From contig QMIT01000003.1 in NCBI GenBank assembly GCA_024434115.1, forward strand, positions 283,282 through 347,281: a DNA stretch of 64,000 nucleotides. The letters run 5' to 3'. Positions 62,786-64,000 of the stretch are shown one piece after another. The notes under the pieces were generated by a model that ran no database searches, was not told where the DNA came from, and saw nothing but the letters and a program-made list of their open reading frames with translations. Source of the stretch: Chloroflexota bacterium (GTDB taxonomy: Bacteria > Chloroflexota > Anaerolineae > Aggregatilineales > J027). Position 1 is the first letter of the stretch. The number at the start of each line of letters is the position of its first letter. A program made the translations under genes and the position numbers.

Positions 62786-62801
62786 CGTAACCACGGTTAC
62801 G
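62786..62801. promoter_or_regulatory. CGTAACC palindrome
   Basis: CGTAACC (62786-62792) and GGTTACG (62795-62801) form a perfect inverted repeat with 2 bases between. The GTAACC half matches the core of the 11-bp repeats at 49727. Confidence 0.4.
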
Positions 62802-62953
62802 CATGAGTTTGTATTATGACTGAAAAGTTAATTTAGAAATTAGCCTCGAAAGGGCGATTTGGGAATATAGGAGGGCAAAAATTTAACCATGTACAAATAG
62901 GATTAAAACCTTTATTCAGAGAACATGAGTCATTGGTGGACATTATTTTATCA

Positions 62954-62982
62954 TTGTGATAGCCGGAATCTCGCAATATACT
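62954..62982 (+). promoter_or_regulatory. Sigma70-like promoter for DUF4258 gene
   Basis: TTGTGA (62954-62959), 17 bases, TATACT (62977-62982), each close to the consensus. The leader would be about 43 bases. Confidence 0.6.
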
Positions 62983-63031
62983 TATAGTTCTAGGAAATTT
63001 ATTAATTATCTTTAGGAATATTGAACTCGCA

Positions 63032-63286
63032 ATGAGCTATCGTTTAACCGATCATGCGAAAGCCGAGTGCCAAAATCGGGGTATTCCGCTGCAAACTATA
63101 GATGAAATCATGACCAACCCTCAGCAAATCGTAGAAGCAGATGGAGGTCGCAAAGTTTATCAGTCCAAAATTGGATTTGACGGTAAGATATATTTGGTAC
63201 GCTTGATTGTAGAAGAAACCGACCCAGTTACGGTTATTACCGTTTATCGAACCAGCAAAATTCAGAAGTATTGGAGCAATTCATGA
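63032..63286 (+). CDS. DUF4258 protein, possible toxin
   Basis: This 84-aa protein has the DUF4258 pattern: LTDHAKAECQNRGIP at the start, a GRKVYQSKI strand and a VITVYRTSKIQKYW end. The family resembles RelE-like small folds and is often found beside DUF2283 proteins, as here. A toxin role is proposed from that context and is not proved. An AGGA-like site lies about 13 bases upstream. Confidence 0.8.
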   Translation: MSYRLTDHAKAECQNRGIPLQTIDEIMTNPQQIVEADGGRKVYQSKIGFDGKIYLVRLIVEETDPVTVITVYRTSKIQKYWSNS

Positions 63287-63498
63287 AAGTCACATACGAT
63301 GCTGAGGTGGACATCATTCGGATTATGCTGAGTGATGCCGTGATTGAGGAAAGTGATGAAGAAAAACCCGGCATCATCTTGGATTATGACCGGGATGGCA
63401 ATATTGTTGGGTTTGAAATCTTAGATGCTTCCAAGCATGTCAAAAATCCGTTGGCGATGGAATATGCCATTATCGGCGAGTTAACCGCAGGGGTATAA
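63283..63498 (+). CDS. DUF2283 protein, possible antitoxin partner
   Basis: This 71-aa acidic protein matches DUF2283: VTYDAEVDIIRIMLSD, then GIILDYDRDGNIVGFEILDAS. The ATG at 63283 overlaps the DUF4258 stop (ATGA) and has GGAG upstream; a start at 63271 adds four residues only. Its small size, acidity and coupling to DUF4258 fit an antitoxin partner (inference). Confidence 0.82.
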   Translation: MKVTYDAEVDIIRIMLSDAVIEESDEEKPGIILDYDRDGNIVGFEILDASKHVKNPLAMEYAIIGELTAGV

Positions 63499-63508
63499 AA
63501 ACAAAATA

Positions 63509-63540
63509 GGCGGGTTAAAAATTTCTCGCCCGCCCTTTCA
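63509..63540. terminator. Bidirectional terminator
   Basis: GGCGGG (63509-63514) pairs with CCCGCC (63529-63534) across a 14-base loop. On the minus strand TATTTTGTTTTT follows the stem; on the plus strand CTTTCACTTTT follows. It separates the convergent DUF2283 and E2 genes. Confidence 0.6.
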
Positions 63541-63543
63541 CTT

Positions 63544-64000
63544 TTAGGCCCAGTTTTCTAGCCGCTCTTTGAGGGTCATCATCCAGCCGTCACCCGTCGC
63601 GCCATCGGCAATGCGATGATCAAAGGTGAGGCTGGCATAACAGCAGGGACGGATGGCAATGGCGTCGTTAATGACCTTGACCCGTTTTTCGATGATACCG
63701 ACGCCAAAAATCGCCGCTTGGGGCTGATTGATAATCGGTGTAGCGAACAAGCTGCCACTGACGCCATGATTGGTAATCGTGATCGTGCCACCTTGAATAT
63801 CATCGGGTTTCAACTGCTTGTTACGGGCGCGATTGGCTAAATCATTGGCTTGGCGGGCAAGGCCCATCAGGTTGTATTCACCCGCGTTTTTGATAATAGG
63901 CACGATCAACCCATCGTCAATTGCCACCGCCATGCCGATGTTGACGATGTGATGTAAATAAATACCCTCGTCCGTCCACTGGCTGTTAATTATCGGGACA
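63544..64000 (-). CDS. 2-oxo acid dehydrogenase E2 catalytic domain, 5' partial
   Basis: The frame is open to the right edge of the window, so the gene begins outside; about 151 codons are visible. It is the C-terminal catalytic domain of a dihydrolipoamide acyltransferase (E2 of pyruvate, 2-oxoglutarate or branched-chain dehydrogenase). It moves acyl groups from lipoyl arms to CoA. It shows HHIVNIGMAVAIDDGLIVPI, GTITITNHGVSG and the catalytic FDHRIADGATG (HxxxDG). The ATG at 63933 is internal, since the conserved region before it is also in frame. Which complex it serves cannot be told from this part. Confidence 0.93.
   Translation of the reverse strand, partial: VPIINSQWTDEGIYLHHIVNIGMAVAIDDGLIVPIIKNAGEYNLMGLARQANDLANRARNKQLKPDDIQGGTITITNHGVSGSLFATPIINQPQAAIFGVGIIEKRVKVINDAIAIRPCCYASLTFDHRIADGATGDGWMMTLKERLENWA

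Larger units (their letters stand above)
62653..63031. other. 379-base AT-rich gap
   Basis: This gap is clearly richer in A and T than its surroundings. It holds a possible 14-codon ORF (62738-62782, MNIRSIIESYMRRI) with only a weak GAGG site, a perfect 7-bp palindrome (62786-62801), and a good promoter (62954-62982). No larger gene was recognised. It may be a remnant or an acquired regulatory region. Confidence 0.45.

Overview
The window is about 64 kb of gene-dense bacterial chromosome of moderate GC content, with few gaps and many genes overlapping by 1 to 20 bases. No rRNA, tRNA, CRISPR array, transposase or phage gene was seen. The gene set suggests a Chloroflexota bacterium, probably Anaerolineae-like. 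The pointers are a glycolytic cluster gap-pgk-[Ser/Thr kinase]-tpiA beside a YvcK-type protein, MoxR/DUF58 next to a membrane spermidine-synthase-like protein, PPC-repeat secreted proteins, a BMP-type nucleoside ABC importer, and large FtsX-type ABC systems with their own two-component pair. The taxonomic call is an inference from gene content, not a measured match.

Layout. 1-3320: two half-ABC exporters, probably one heterodimer; the first is cut by the left edge. 3370-5773: a ribbon-helix-helix-like protein overlapping an HNH nuclease, an ADP-ribosylglycohydrolase, and a convergent duplicated Cys-rich protein. 5865-7217: a low-molecular-weight phosphatase and a fructosamine kinase, a likely deglycation pair. 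7219-12523: a packed surface-glycan operon (GT2, GNAT, two methyltransferases, ArnT/GT39-like membrane protein). 12529-15130, minus strand: CNNM/CorC-type membrane protein, cytidine deaminase and RecO. 15398-18090: DNA polymerase III delta prime, a methyltransferase and a SET-domain protein. 18524-23176: large subunit of glutamate synthase without a neighbouring small subunit, behind an elaborate leader. 23206-28746: a beta-propeller membrane protein and two secreted PPC-repeat proteins. 28743-31682: CGNR regulator divergent from an MFS exporter, then AzlCD. 31792-42917: MoxR, DUF58, spermidine-synthase-like protein, DUF1461 protein, YvcK, GAPDH, PGK, membrane Ser/Thr kinase, triosephosphate isomerase. 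42933-44441: membrane protein with an M50-like HExxQ motif and a proline-rich tail. 44586-49650: BMP importer (lipid-side binding protein, ATPase, two permeases). 49816-61653: tandem binding protein, FtsX permease, HlyD lipoprotein, two ATPases, LysM protein, histidine kinase and OmpR-type regulator. 61663-64000: GNAT protein, AT-rich gap, DUF4258/DUF2283 pair and the start of a 2-oxo-acid dehydrogenase E2 gene cut by the right edge.

The most notable items are three. First, the second ATPase half of the BMP importer carries an inserted stretch with two predicted membrane helices. Second, three tandem 11-bp repeats sit in front of the 49.8-61.7 kb module, which ends in a PhoB/OmpR-type regulator of the class that binds such repeats. 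Third, that module is doubled throughout: two binding-protein halves in one chain, two FtsX halves in one chain, and two separate ATPases.

Regulation. Several promoters look like extended -10 elements of the form TGCTATAAT, and the one at holB would give a nearly leaderless mRNA. Hairpins follow several genes, including both binding-protein genes, where they could lower expression of the downstream transporter genes.
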